Assembly (NCBI GenBank): GCA_034411995.1
Contig: DAOUME010000009.1
Location: forward strand, 62,001 to 126,000
Direction of reading: 5' to 3'
DNA: 64,000 bases
DNA from: JAUVXJ01 sp034411995
Lineage (GTDB): Bacteria > Chloroflexota > Anaerolineae > UBA7937 > B3-Chlor
Shown: piece by piece, positions 16,801-25,692 of the stretch
How the letters are laid out: each line of letters begins with the position of its first letter
Position numbering within the stretch: the first letter of the stretch is position 1
Notes under the pieces: generated by a model
What the model saw: only the letters and a program-made list of their open reading frames with translations
What the model was told of the DNA's origin: nothing
The model's database searches: none
Translations under genes and position numbers: made by a program

Positions 16801-18486
16801 ATGTCCGACGCTGTCCGTGCCCAGAGGCGAAGAGTCATGGTCATCGGGCTCGATGGAGCCACTTTCGACCTCATAGGCCCCTGGATCGAGGACGGGACCA
16901 TGCCCACTCTCCAGCGGCTCATCGGGAGTGGGGCCTCGGGAGTCCTCACCACCACACTCCCACCCATCAGTTCGTCCGCTTGGGTCTCCTTTGCCACAGG
17001 CAAGAACCCGGGCAAGCACGGCCTGGTGGACTTTGTCCATCCGCGACCGAACAGCTACCAGATCTCCATCGTCAGTCCCCAGCAGCGGGCTTCGAAGGCC
17101 ATCTGGAACCTCCTCAGCGAGCAAGGGCGCAAGGTGGGGATAGTGGGCATGCCCGTCACCTATCCCCCCGAAGAGGTGAATGGCTACATGGTCAGCGACT
17201 TCCTCACCCCCAGTTCCAGTGAAGACTATACCTACCCCCCTTCCCTGAGGGATGAACTGCAGGAGGCCATGGGCGGGTTTCCCTTGCTTCCTGACGAGAG
17301 GTATCGGTCTACCAAGTACACGGACAGGTTCATCGCCGACATGGTGACGGATGTCCAGCGAAGGCTGGAGGGAGCGCAATACCTCCTGGACCACAAAGAG
17401 TGGGACTTCTTCTTCCTTCTCTTCTGGAGCAATGACATGCTCCAGCACGAGACCTGGAGTCTCATGGACGAGACCCACCTCCTCCACGACCCGCAGAAGG
17501 CCGACGCCTACCGGGACCTGGTGGTCGACTTTCATCGACAGCTCGACCAGGCTGTGGGCCGCCTGGTGGACAAGGCCCGGCCGGAGGACCTGATCGTTAT
17601 CATGTCAGATCACGGCTTTGGCCCTGTCCATAGCTTCTTCCTGGTCAACAACTGGCTGCGAGAGATGGGATGGCTGAGGCTCAAGAAGCGACCGATGACT
17701 CGTGTCAAGTACGGCCTGTTCAGGCTGGGCTTCACCCCTTTGGGGGTGTTTCACCTGGCCAAGGCGCTGCGACTGGGCTTCCTCCGGCGGCGCTTCCGCT
17801 TCCAGAGAGGCGGCGGCCTCATCAAGAGGCTGTTTCTCTCCTTCGACGATGTAGACTGGTCCCGCACCAGGGCTTTCGCCGTAGGAAGCTTCGGGCAAAT
17901 CTACGTCAACCTGGCAGGCAAACGGCCGCAGGGGATTGTCCAGCCAGGAAAGGAGTACGAGGATCTCAAAGAGGAGATAGCCGCTCGCGCCCTGGAGATA
18001 CGCGACCCTCGTACCGGGCTGCCCGTGGTGGAGAAGATCTACCGCCGGGAGGACATCTACTCTGGCCCCCTCGTGGAGCAGGCCCCTGATCTGGTGCTGC
18101 AGTCCAGGAACTGGGAGTACATGGCCTTTGGTCACGCCGACTTCGGCGGGTCCCACGTGGTGGAGCCCATCATCGGCATGTCTGGTCATCACCGTCCCAA
18201 TGGCATGGTGATCCTCGCAGGGGAGGGAATCAGCCCAGGCGTTGCGCTCGATGGAGCCAGCATCACTGACCTTGCTCCCACCATACTCTATGCCATGGGG
18301 ACGCCCATCCCCACAGACATGGACGGGCGCGTGCTCACCGAGGCCTTTGCTCCTGACTACCTTCGTTCCGTCGAGATGAAGTACAGCGAAGAACTGTCCG
18401 GCCGTCCGACGGGTGAGGACCATTACTCCCTCGAGGACGAGGAGGAAATCAGAGAACGCTTGCGCGGTCTGGGCTATGTCGGCTAG
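16801..18486 (+). CDS. Alkaline-phosphatase-superfamily phosphodiesterase/nucleotide pyrophosphatase
   Basis: The product is 561 aa. ATG 16801 was preferred to ATG 16792 because AAGGGAG ends directly at the latter but lies nine bases from the former. Superfamily metal-site motifs appear in order: VIGLDGATFDL near the N-terminus, the nucleophile segment PPISSSAWVSFATGKNPGKHG, then IMSDHGFG and GMSGHHRPNGMVILAGEG with metal-binding Asp/His residues. There is no signal peptide, so a cytoplasmic or peripheral location is likely. Such proteins hydrolyse phosphodiester or pyrophosphate bonds; the substrate cannot be read. The next gene starts 12 bp later with AGGAGG between, so the two form an operon with a flippase-like protein and a glycolipid-type glycosyltransferase. 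Confidence 0.85.
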   Translation: MSDAVRAQRRRVMVIGLDGATFDLIGPWIEDGTMPTLQRLIGSGASGVLTTTLPPISSSAWVSFATGKNPGKHGLVDFVHPRPNSYQISIVSPQQRASKAIWNLLSEQGRKVGIVGMPVTYPPEEVNGYMVSDFLTPSSSEDYTYPPSLRDELQEAMGGFPLLPDERYRSTKYTDRFIADMVTDVQRRLEGAQYLLDHKEWDFFFLLFWSNDMLQHETWSLMDETHLLHDPQKADAYRDLVVDFHRQLDQAVGRLVDKARPEDLIVIMSDHGFGPVHSFFLVNNWLREMGWLRLKKRPMTRVKYGLFRLGFTPLGVFHLAKALRLGFLRRRFRFQRGGGLIKRLFLSFDDVDWSRTRAFAVGSFGQIYVNLAGKRPQGIVQPGKEYEDLKEEIAARALEIRDPRTGLPVVEKIYRREDIYSGPLVEQAPDLVLQSRNWEYMAFGHADFGGSHVVEPIIGMSGHHRPNGMVILAGEGISPGVALDGASITDLAPTILYAMGTPIPTDMDGRVLTEAFAPDYLRSVEMKYSEELSGRPTGEDHYSLEDEEEIRERLRGLGYVG

Positions 18487-18498
18487 GAGGACCCTCGT

Positions 18499-19491
18499 TT
18501 GAGCACCAGAACGCGGCTCTTCATCGGTACCGCCATAGGCTTGCTCCTGCTCGCCCTGGTCCTGGTGAGGGTCGATCTGCGGCAGATGGTGGATACCCTG
18601 GCCGCGGCCGACTATGTCTACCTCCTACCAGCCCTAGTCGCTCAGGTGGCTTTCTTCGTGATCAAGGCCCTGCGTTGGGCGTTTCTCTTTCCTTCCGACA
18701 GACGTGTTCCCTTCCCTACGCTGTTCTCCGCGACCCTCGTCGGGTACTTCGGCAACCAGATCATTGGGGCCAGCAGTGGCGAAGTACTCCGCTCCATCGT
18801 CTTGGGTCAGAAGGGAAGCTGGAGCAAGAGCGCAACTTTGGGCACGATCTTCGTGGAGAAGATGTGGGATATCCTGGTGCTCTGCTTGTTCCTGTTTGCC
18901 ATCCTGTGGATCATCCCACTGCCTCCTCTGGTCCAGACCGTGGCCCAGGCCAGTCTGCTGGTCCTGGTTCTCGGTGGCCTGATCGCTGCGCTGCTACTGT
19001 CTCGAGGAGACTGGGCCACGAAGATGCTGGGCGTGATCGCCCACAAGCTCTCGGAGAGACTGGCCCAGCGGCTCGTGGGCATGCTCCAGCGTTTTACAGT
19101 AGGCGTGCAAGCCATGCGGGAGTGGAGACGCTCACTCCTGGCCCTCTTCCTTACGGTGCCCATGTGGCTGCTCCTGGCCGTGAGCTTCTACTTCCTGGGC
19201 CAGGCTGCCCTGATCTCGCTCGGATTGAGTTCGTACGTCTTCCCGGTGGTAGTCATCGCCCTTGCGGCTTCCATACCGAACCCTCCCTGGAACATGGGAA
19301 TGCTGGAGCTACTGTCCGTCACCACCCTCGGAGTCCTTGGCGTTGCCAGCAGCCAAGCGCTGGCTTTCGTGGTCCTCATGCGAGCCATGCGCCTGGTGCC
19401 CATCGCCTGGGGCTACCTGCTCTTCTCCAGAGAAGGCTACGGCCTTCGTGCGCGCTCCCAGGAAGGCCTCGAAGCGGAACACCCGAGATAG
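18499..19491 (+). CDS. LPG_synthase_TM / UPF0104-type integral membrane protein
   Basis: The product is 330 aa from a TTG at 18499, chosen because AGGAGG (18485-18490) is eight bases upstream. About eight hydrophobic segments are visible, with the family signature FFVIKALRWAFLFP followed by GYFGNQIIGASSGEVLRSIV, and a late ALAASIPNPPWNMGMLELLS segment. The family covers the flippase-like membrane part of lysyl-phosphatidylglycerol synthase and AglD-like proteins, and is linked to export or modification of lipid-borne groups. It lies between the phosphodiesterase-like gene and the glycosyltransferase, and ends eight bases before the latter begins. A role in moving or capping a glycolipid is inferred from context. 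Confidence 0.85.
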   Translation: MSTRTRLFIGTAIGLLLLALVLVRVDLRQMVDTLAAADYVYLLPALVAQVAFFVIKALRWAFLFPSDRRVPFPTLFSATLVGYFGNQIIGASSGEVLRSIVLGQKGSWSKSATLGTIFVEKMWDILVLCLFLFAILWIIPLPPLVQTVAQASLLVLVLGGLIAALLLSRGDWATKMLGVIAHKLSERLAQRLVGMLQRFTVGVQAMREWRRSLLALFLTVPMWLLLAVSFYFLGQAALISLGLSSYVFPVVVIALAASIPNPPWNMGMLELLSVTTLGVLGVASSQALAFVVLMRAMRLVPIAWGYLLFSREGYGLRARSQEGLEAEHPR

Positions 19492-19498
19492 CTCTGCC

Positions 19499-20632
19499 AT
19501 GACCAAGAGCGTCCTCGTCCTGATGTGCGACTCTGGCGGCGGTCACCGCAGTGTGGCTGATGCCATCGTCGGTGCGCTCGAAAACCTGTTCCCAAACCAA
19601 TACCGTTGTCATCTCGCCGATGTCATGGCCGATGGCTTCCTGTTTCCTCTGAGCGCTGCCGGCCGTTTGTATGGCCCCGTCGTCGACCGGCTCCCACGGT
19701 CGTGGGGTCTTCTCTGGCACATGACCAACGGGCGACTCCGTTCCCCTCTTCTCCTGAAGGCTGTCTCCCCCCTGGCCTCCAGGAGGCTGGCTGGCCTGGT
19801 ACAGGCCACCACGCCCGATATCATCGTTTCCACACACCCGTGGGCCAATCACATTCCGGCCTGGCTGCGCCAGCGCCTGCGCTGGACGATGCCGCTCATC
19901 ACCGTGGTCACCGACCCCATCAGCATCCATCATTGGTGGCTCTGCCCGGAGGTGGACCTGTGCCTGGTGCCTACCGAGCAGGCATACCGCGAAGCGCTAA
20001 ACGCCGGCTTCGACGCGGACAAGGTGCACATTGTCGGCATGCCAGTGGCCCTGGAGTTTGTGAAGGCCGTGAGGGGCAAAGCCGAGCTGAGAGAAGAACT
20101 CGGTCTCCGGCAGGATTGCCTCACCGTGCTGCTCGCAGGGGGCGGCGACGGCATGGGCAACGTCTACCCCTTTGCCAGAGCGGCAGCACAGGCGGAACTC
20201 GATGTCCAACTCGTCATCGTCGCCGGCAGGAATGGTACTCTCAGGCGCAAGCTCGAATCGACATCCTGGGAGGTACCCACCCGCATCCTCGGTTTCGTTG
20301 ACAACATGGCCGACCTGATGCACTCGGCTGACCTGCTTATCACCAAGGCAGGGCCCAGTACGATCAGCGAGGCGCTCAGCTGCGGGTTGCCCATGCTCAT
20401 CAGTGGCGCTCTGAGGGGACAAGAGGAAGGGAACGCCGCATGGGTTGCAGGGACTGGCGCCGCCGCGGTGACCCCCACCCCCGAGCAATTGGTGGTAGCT
20501 CTCCAAGACCTCGCGCGAAACGGGACCGAGAGCCTCCTTCGCATGCGACAGAAGGCCCGTGAGGCTGCCAGGCCAGAGGCTGCCTTGCACGCCGCGAGAA
20601 GTATAGACCGCCTGGTCGCCCGCGCACGATGA
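19499..20632 (+). CDS. Diacylglycerol glycosyltransferase (MGDG synthase/UgtP-like, GT28)
   Basis: The product is 377 aa from ATG 19499; the longer frame overlaps the previous gene in another frame. The N-terminal domain carries MCDSGGGHRSVADAI, the GGGHxxAA-type lipid-acceptor motif of MGDG synthases and UgtP, then STHPWANHIPAWLRQR. The C-terminal domain has the GT28 sugar-nucleotide pattern (LLAGGGDGMGN, GFVDNMADLMHSADLLITKA, GPSTISEALSCGLPMLI). It should transfer a sugar from UDP-sugar to diacylglycerol at the inner leaflet. It ends the cassette that starts at 16801. The GalE-like enzyme at 15426 could provide UDP-galactose, but this link is inferred. Confidence 0.85.
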   Translation: MTKSVLVLMCDSGGGHRSVADAIVGALENLFPNQYRCHLADVMADGFLFPLSAAGRLYGPVVDRLPRSWGLLWHMTNGRLRSPLLLKAVSPLASRRLAGLVQATTPDIIVSTHPWANHIPAWLRQRLRWTMPLITVVTDPISIHHWWLCPEVDLCLVPTEQAYREALNAGFDADKVHIVGMPVALEFVKAVRGKAELREELGLRQDCLTVLLAGGGDGMGNVYPFARAAAQAELDVQLVIVAGRNGTLRRKLESTSWEVPTRILGFVDNMADLMHSADLLITKAGPSTISEALSCGLPMLISGALRGQEEGNAAWVAGTGAAAVTPTPEQLVVALQDLARNGTESLLRMRQKAREAARPEAALHAARSIDRLVARAR

Positions 20633-20650
20633 CGGCTCTACCCGGCACTG

Positions 20651-20685
20651 CTGACGGGATCCAGGGGACGTCCCTATCATAGGGA
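20651..20685 (+). promoter_or_regulatory. Weak promoter with 15-bp palindrome over -10
   Basis: CTGACG (20651-20656), an 18-bp spacer and TATCAT (20675-20680) form a modest promoter. The -10 is embedded in TCCCTATCATAGGGA (20671-20685), a perfect dyad with 7-bp arms and one central base, a plausible repressor site. The start would be only a few bases before the histidine kinase ATG at 20696. Confidence 0.4.
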
Positions 20686-20695
20686 ACCGGAGCCG

Positions 20696-23600
20696 ATGCT
20701 CTTCAGGAGCAGTCTGAGAGCGAAGACACTGCTATATGTCCTTGTTCCCACAGTCCTCGGCCTGCTGGCCGTGGCCACGATAGCCCTCTACGCCTACGAG
20801 CGGGTGGCCCAGGACGTGGTCCAGCAGCGAGACGCCGAGTTCGCCAGGTTGCAGGCGGCCCGCCTCGCCGAGGGTTTGCACGGGTACGTAGAGCTTCTCC
20901 AGGACTATGCCCTTCAGCGAGACATTCAGTCGATGGATGTCAATCGGCTGATAGAGGCGATGGCGATAGCACCGGAGGAGTTCGAGCGCTTTGACGCCGG
21001 AGTAGCCATCTTCGACCAGGAAAACGTGGCGCTCTGGTCCACGCGTCCCTTCCCCAGGAGACGAGGGACAGATTATCCCTTGCCCCCCCAGTTCGACCAG
21101 GTGCGCCTCACACTCCAGCCCAGTGTCTCAGACGTCTACACCGACTCCCTGACCGGGGAAGCGATGATCTCCCTGGCTGTGCCCGTCACCGACGCAGATG
21201 GGAAGTTCCGGGGCGTGCTGGCGGGCCTACAGACCCTTCGCTCCTCAACCTTCTCGCAAACGTGCGCCGACCTTCTCCAGATATCTCCAGGCCAGAGCAG
21301 ACAGACCTACATTGTAGACGGAAATGGCCGCGTGGTCTACTACGAAGACACCTCTCAGCTGGGTGGTTCTCTGCTGAACTGGGCTCCCGTGGCGCGAGCG
21401 ATCAGTCGCGAGAGCGGGTCCCTGCTGGTCGAGGATCAAGCGGGAGACGCCGTGATCTGTGGCTTTGCCCCGGTGCCCGACATGAGCTGGGCACTCGTCA
21501 CCCGGCAACGATGGGACGATATCGTCCGTCCCATCAGGAGGTATAGCAACCTCCTGATAGGTGTGCTCATCATCGCCGGCTTGAGCTCTGGCGTGCTCGT
21601 CTTCCTCTCCATCGGTCGAGCGCTGCGACCCATACGCGACCTGACGCAGGGGGCCCAGCGCATCGCTGGAGGAGATTTCGACTACACCATAACCGCCGGA
21701 TCCGGCGATGAGGTACGAGCACTCGGCCAGCAGTTCAACCTCATGGCCGAGGCGCTCAGGAACTCCTACCAAGACCTGGAGCGAAGAGTAGCCGACCGGA
21801 CGAAAGAACTCGCTGCCCTCAACTCCATCGCTGAGGTCGTGAGCAGCACTCTGGACCTTCAAGAGGTCCTGGACGATGCGCTGGACAAGACCCTGGAGGT
21901 AATGGCGGTCGAGGCCGGCGGAGTATACCTGGTGCAACAAGGGAAGAGCGCGCCCGGCGAAGGGCTCCTCACCATCGCGTCCTACAAGGGCGTTGACCCA
22001 GACTTCGTTGCCGCCATCGACAACCTGAAAGTGGGGGAGGGTTTCTCCGGCCGCGTAGTGCAGACGGGCGAGCCACTGGTCGTGCCGGACCTCTCCTCGG
22101 ATCCCCGGCTGACGCGCTCGGTGGTGACGGAAAGCGGCTTCCGCTCAGTAGCCATCGTTCCCCTCGCTTCCAGGATCAGAATCTGGGGCTCTCTGTTCGC
22201 CATGACGCGTACAGCAAAGCGATTCTCGGAACAGGACGTCGACCTCCTATCGCACATCGCCGACCAGATCGCGGTAGCGATCGAGAACGCGACCCTCTTC
22301 GAGAGCCAGCAGCGGCGTGCCGAGCAGTTCCGCGTTCTCTCCGAGATAGGGGCACACATCACCTCCCTGTTGGAGGTAGACGAGCTACTACGTGAGACCG
22401 TTCGTCTCGTGAACCAGGTCCTGGGATACTACCTCGTCGCCATCGGTCTCATCGAGGGCGACGAGCTGGTCGTCAAGGCCGGGACCGGGCCTCGCTGGAC
22501 CGATCCGGAGTTTCATCCTCCCAGACTGCCCTTGGGTGTGGGGATCTCAGGCTGGGTGGCACAAACCGGCGAGCCGCTCCTGGCCCCAGACGTCAACCGA
22601 GATCCTCGGTTCCTTCGGCTGGCCGACTCCACCGAGACTCGATCCGAACTGGCCGTGCCGCTGATGGCAAAATCGCGGGTGATCGGCGTCCTCGACGTTC
22701 AGAGCGACCAGTTGAACGCCTTCGACGAAAGCGACCTCATCGTGCTTCAATCCTTGGCCAACCTGACAGCCATCGCCCTCGAGGAGGCGCGCCTCTTCGA
22801 CGCCGAACAGCGAAGAGCGGAGCAGTTCCGAGTGATCAGCGAGGTAGGAGCCAGCATCACGTCGATCCTCACGGTCGACGAGCTCCTACAGCAGATCGTT
22901 CGACTGGTCAAGACCTCCCTGGGATACTACCACACAGCCATCGGCCTGGTTGACAATGACGAACTGGTCATGAAGGCCGGTGTCGGCGCCCACTGGGACG
23001 ATCCTGAGTTCGAAGCTTCCCGTCTCCAGGTCGGAGGAAAGGGGATCACCGCCTGGGTCGCCTCCAGCGGTGAACCGCTCCTGGTCCCCGATGTCACCGA
23101 GGATTCCCGCTATCTCCCGATACCAGGCTCTGAGGAGATCAGATCCGAAGTGGCCGTTCCGCTGAAGACCGCTTCCGGTGTGGTCGGCGTCCTGGACGTA
23201 CAGAGCGACCAGACCAACGGCCTCGATCAGAGCGATCTGGCGCTGCTGAAGTCCGTCGCCCATCAAGCAGCCATCGCCATCGAGAACGCACGCCTCTACG
23301 AGCAGGCCCAGCAGGCAGCCGCACTGGAGGAGCGAAGCCGCCTGGCTCGAGATTTGCACGACGCGGTCACGCAGACTCTCTTCTCGGCGAGCCTGATCGG
23401 AGAAGTCGTGCCCACGGTGTGGGAGAGTGATGAGGCCGAAGGCCGAAAGCTCCTGGAGGAGCTCAGGCACCTCACCAGAGGGGCGCTGGCTGAGATGCGA
23501 ACACTGCTGCTCGAGCTGCGCCCGGCCGCCCTCGTGGAGTCCAGCCTCGACGAACTCCTGCGCCAGCTATGTGAGGCCGCCAGCGGCCGCTCTGGACTCG

Positions 23601-23959
23601 CTATCCAGGTCGTCATCGAGGGGGAAGAGCATGAACTGCCGCCGGACGTCCATGTAGCCCTGTATCGCATCGCCCAGGAGGCTCTGAACAACGTGGTCAA
23701 GCATGCCCGCGCCACTCATGCCCAGGTCAGGCTGCGGTGCACCGGTTCCGCAGAGGGAGTAGAGGCCAAGCGCGCAAGCGTCGTGGAACTGACAGTGACG
23801 GACAATGGCTCCGGGTTCGACCCCGGTCAGGTTTCTCCCGACCGCCTGGGCCTCGGCATCATCCGCGAGCGGGCCGAGGCCATCGGGGCCACGTTGCGTG
23901 TCCAGAGCGAGCCAGGCGTGGGAACGGAGGTGTTCGTGCTCTGGCCTGCGGAAGCGTGA
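20696..23959 (+). CDS. Sensor histidine kinase, Cache-HAMP-GAF-GAF-GAF-HisKA_3-HATPase
   Basis: The product is 1087 aa. A membrane helix at about 13-31 and a second at about 287-310 enclose an extracytoplasmic Cache-type sensor (VAIFDQENVALWSTRPF, GVLAGLQTLR). HAMP follows (about 308-360), then GAF domains at about 375-535, 545-705 and 715-875. The last two are near-copies (EQFRVLSEIGAHITSLLEVDELL versus EQFRVISEVGASITSILTVDELL). HisKA_3 carries the phospho-acceptor in RLARDLHDAVTQTLFSASLI (His888), and the ATPase has NNVVKHARA, DNGSGF and LGLGIIRERA. This is a NarX/DegS-class kinase. The NarL-type regulator at 24240, on the same strand, is the likely partner. Confidence 0.92.
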   Translation: MLFRSSLRAKTLLYVLVPTVLGLLAVATIALYAYERVAQDVVQQRDAEFARLQAARLAEGLHGYVELLQDYALQRDIQSMDVNRLIEAMAIAPEEFERFDAGVAIFDQENVALWSTRPFPRRRGTDYPLPPQFDQVRLTLQPSVSDVYTDSLTGEAMISLAVPVTDADGKFRGVLAGLQTLRSSTFSQTCADLLQISPGQSRQTYIVDGNGRVVYYEDTSQLGGSLLNWAPVARAISRESGSLLVEDQAGDAVICGFAPVPDMSWALVTRQRWDDIVRPIRRYSNLLIGVLIIAGLSSGVLVFLSIGRALRPIRDLTQGAQRIAGGDFDYTITAGSGDEVRALGQQFNLMAEALRNSYQDLERRVADRTKELAALNSIAEVVSSTLDLQEVLDDALDKTLEVMAVEAGGVYLVQQGKSAPGEGLLTIASYKGVDPDFVAAIDNLKVGEGFSGRVVQTGEPLVVPDLSSDPRLTRSVVTESGFRSVAIVPLASRIRIWGSLFAMTRTAKRFSEQDVDLLSHIADQIAVAIENATLFESQQRRAEQFRVLSEIGAHITSLLEVDELLRETVRLVNQVLGYYLVAIGLIEGDELVVKAGTGPRWTDPEFHPPRLPLGVGISGWVAQTGEPLLAPDVNRDPRFLRLADSTETRSELAVPLMAKSRVIGVLDVQSDQLNAFDESDLIVLQSLANLTAIALEEARLFDAEQRRAEQFRVISEVGASITSILTVDELLQQIVRLVKTSLGYYHTAIGLVDNDELVMKAGVGAHWDDPEFEASRLQVGGKGITAWVASSGEPLLVPDVTEDSRYLPIPGSEEIRSEVAVPLKTASGVVGVLDVQSDQTNGLDQSDLALLKSVAHQAAIAIENARLYEQAQQAAALEERSRLARDLHDAVTQTLFSASLIGEVVPTVWESDEAEGRKLLEELRHLTRGALAEMRTLLLELRPAALVESSLDELLRQLCEAASGRSGLAIQVVIEGEEHELPPDVHVALYRIAQEALNNVVKHARATHAQVRLRCTGSAEGVEAKRASVVELTVTDNGSGFDPGQVSPDRLGLGIIRERAEAIGATLRVQSEPGVGTEVFVLWPAEA

Positions 23960-24239
23960 CCCGGGATCAAGGAGGGACACTCTTCTGCTCTGCAAAACCC
24001 AAAGTCCCGCGGCCTCCTCAACGTGGCGAGCATAGCCTCCTTCGAAGAGTCACGCTCTCTGGGTAGAGCCGTTCGCTCTCTGCCGCAGACCGTTGTTCAC
24101 AAACATGCATTCCATGGCCACCAATGGCTACCGGACTGACAAAGAATGACTGACGGGACTCGTTATACTATACTGTACGAGGGGGGCCAACGCTGTCGCC
24201 CGTTGACGTTCCATCATTGTATCAGGAGAGGAGAACTCG
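23960..24239. other. Gap with tandem -10-like hexamers
   Basis: No gene is seen. Two overlapping TATACT hexamers (24164-24169 and 24169-24174) lie about 70 bp before the response regulator, without a convincing -35, so an activator-dependent promoter is possible. A TGGCCA at 24115-24120 recalls the paired TGGCCA elements at 25142 and 31614, but the second box and the exact spacing are missing. Confidence 0.35.
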
Positions 24240-24881
24240 ATGAGTGCCACAACTCCCATCAGAGTCATGATCGTCGACGACCACGACATGGTCCGCAGAG
24301 GCCTCAGAGCCTTCCTGATGGCGCAGCGAGACCTGCAATTGGTGGGTGAAGCCAGTAACGGGAAGGAAGCCCTGGTGGTCTGCGATCAAACCCAACCGCA
24401 CGTGATACTCATGGATCTCGTCATGCCGGAGATGAGCGGGGCAGAGGCCGCTCGGGAGATCCGGGAGCGCTGTCCTCAAGTGCAGATCATTGCCCTGACG
24501 AGCTTCGAGGACAAGGAGTTGGTGCAAGACGCTCTTCGGGCCGGAGCCATCAGCTACCTCCTGAAGAACGTCTCGGCCGACGAATTGGCCGAGGCCATCC
24601 GTGCCGCCCACGCCGGCAGGTCGACTCTGGCGCCAGAGGCGGCCCGGGCCCTGATCGAAGCCGCCGCCCGGCCGACAGGACTGGGCCACGACCTCACTCG
24701 GCGCGAGCGCCAGGTCCTCGCCCTCATGGTAGAAGGGCTCACTAACCCTCAGATCGCTGAGCGTCTGATTGTCAGTCGCTCTACGGCCAAGGCCCACGTC
24801 AGCAACATCCTGTCCAAGCTGGGCGCCTCCAATCGAGCAGAGGCGATCGCGCTGGCCCTCCAGCACAGGCTCCTCGACTGA
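24240..24881 (+). CDS. NarL/FixJ-family response regulator
   Basis: The product is 213 aa, with AGGAGAGGAGA just before the ATG. The receiver (residues 5-122) has an intact DD pair (IVDDHD), phospho-acceptor Asp59 in VILMDLVMPEMSG, and LTSF and LLKNV switch positions. A LuxR-type HTH (about 145-205: LTRRERQVLALMVEGLTNPQ, then STAKAHVSNILSKLGASNR) would bind DNA as a dimer. It follows the HisKA_3 kinase by 280 bp and is its natural partner. The kinase has its own weak promoter and -10-like elements lie in the gap, so the two may be transcribed separately. Confidence 0.93.
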   Translation: MSATTPIRVMIVDDHDMVRRGLRAFLMAQRDLQLVGEASNGKEALVVCDQTQPHVILMDLVMPEMSGAEAAREIRERCPQVQIIALTSFEDKELVQDALRAGAISYLLKNVSADELAEAIRAAHAGRSTLAPEAARALIEAAARPTGLGHDLTRRERQVLALMVEGLTNPQIAERLIVSRSTAKAHVSNILSKLGASNRAEAIALALQHRLLD

Positions 24882-25141
24882 GAAGAGTCACCGTCGCCTG
24901 TCTTCGCGACTCCGATCTCCAGAGTGCACGCTGCTCTGCGGTCCGCTCCCTGAGTTTTACCGGGGTGGCGTCGGCGTGGCTCTGAGTTCCCCACCCCACC
25001 CACCGGGCCTCAACCGCAGACCATCCAACAGACCGCTCGTCCCTCCGCAAACCTGGGGCTCCCTGAACGGTATCTTCGTGGAACCCCATCGTGCCCGGGC
25101 ACGATCAGCATCGCTGCTCTACCCACAGCGGTGCGGAAGAC
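24882..25141. other. Intergenic region, no gene recognised
   Basis: Frames here (for example 24769-25344 forward) are shadows or random opens without ribosome binding sites. The region leads into the shared promoter element at 25142. Confidence 0.45.
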
Positions 25142-25208
25142 TGGCCATCTGGCCAATCCACAAATCCTCCACCTGGCTGATGTCTACCAGCAAGCCCTGC
25201 CGTATACT
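25142..25208 (+). promoter_or_regulatory. Paired TGGCCA operator and TATACT promoter (copy 1)
   Basis: TGGCCA (25142-25147), two bases, TGGCCA (25150-25155), then 47 bp to TATACT (25203-25208) followed by GG. The same layout, with the same 2-bp and 47-bp spacings, recurs at 31614-31680. The 69-bp blocks are about 68 percent identical without gaps. No -35 consensus is present, so an activator bound at the TGGCCA pair is likely. It lies upstream of the receiver-only gene at 25253. Confidence 0.6.
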
Positions 25209-25252
25209 GGAGCTACAGACAACCCTCGACACTCCAGGCAAAGGTGACCTGA

Positions 25253-25657
25253 ATGCGCATCATGCTGGCAGACAACCGCCCCAAAGTGCGGTTTGCCCTC
25301 CGAGCCCTGCTGGAACGTCAGAGCGGCGTCGAAGTCGTCGCTGAAAGCACCGACGCGCAGGATCTGATGGCGCAGGCGGAGAGCAACTGCCCCGACCTCG
25401 TTCTGCTCGACTGGGAGTTGCCCGGAATGGCGCCGCGTGACCTCCTAACCGCCCTGCGAAGGTACTGCCCCAGTGTCAAGATCATCGCTCTCAGCGGGCA
25501 CGTGTCTGCGCGGCGAGAGGCGATAGATACGGGTGTCGACGCCTTCGTCAGCAAGGGAGAACCCCCGGATAAGTTGCTTTCAGCCATCATCAGTTGCGCC
25601 CGGAGGAATATGACCTCCCAAGACAACGGCACGGACAGGCTCACCAAGGAGGAGTAA
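25253..25657 (+). CDS. Stand-alone receiver-domain protein
   Basis: The product is 134 aa, with AGGTGA before the ATG. It is a CheY-like receiver with no output domain: acidic pocket LADN (the second Asp is Asn8), phospho-acceptor Asp53 in LVLLDWELPGM, Ser switch in ALSGH and lysine in FVSKGEPP. It may act as a phosphate sink or relay, or interact with a protein target. The 20-residue tail is polar and unstructured. Transcription is probably from the shared TGGCCA/TATACT element just upstream. The PH-domain gene begins 36 bp later and may be co-transcribed. Confidence 0.85.
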   Translation: MRIMLADNRPKVRFALRALLERQSGVEVVAESTDAQDLMAQAESNCPDLVLLDWELPGMAPRDLLTALRRYCPSVKIIALSGHVSARREAIDTGVDAFVSKGEPPDKLLSAIISCARRNMTSQDNGTDRLTKEE

Positions 25658-25692
25658 GTGGAACTAGCATGGCTGTGGAGAGGATCCGGTAG

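Noticed and set aside
24107..24174. Possible third copy of the TGGCCA/TATACT promoter
   Set aside because: Only one TGGCCA is present, the spacing is 43 or 48 bp, and the intervening sequence does not align with the other two copies.
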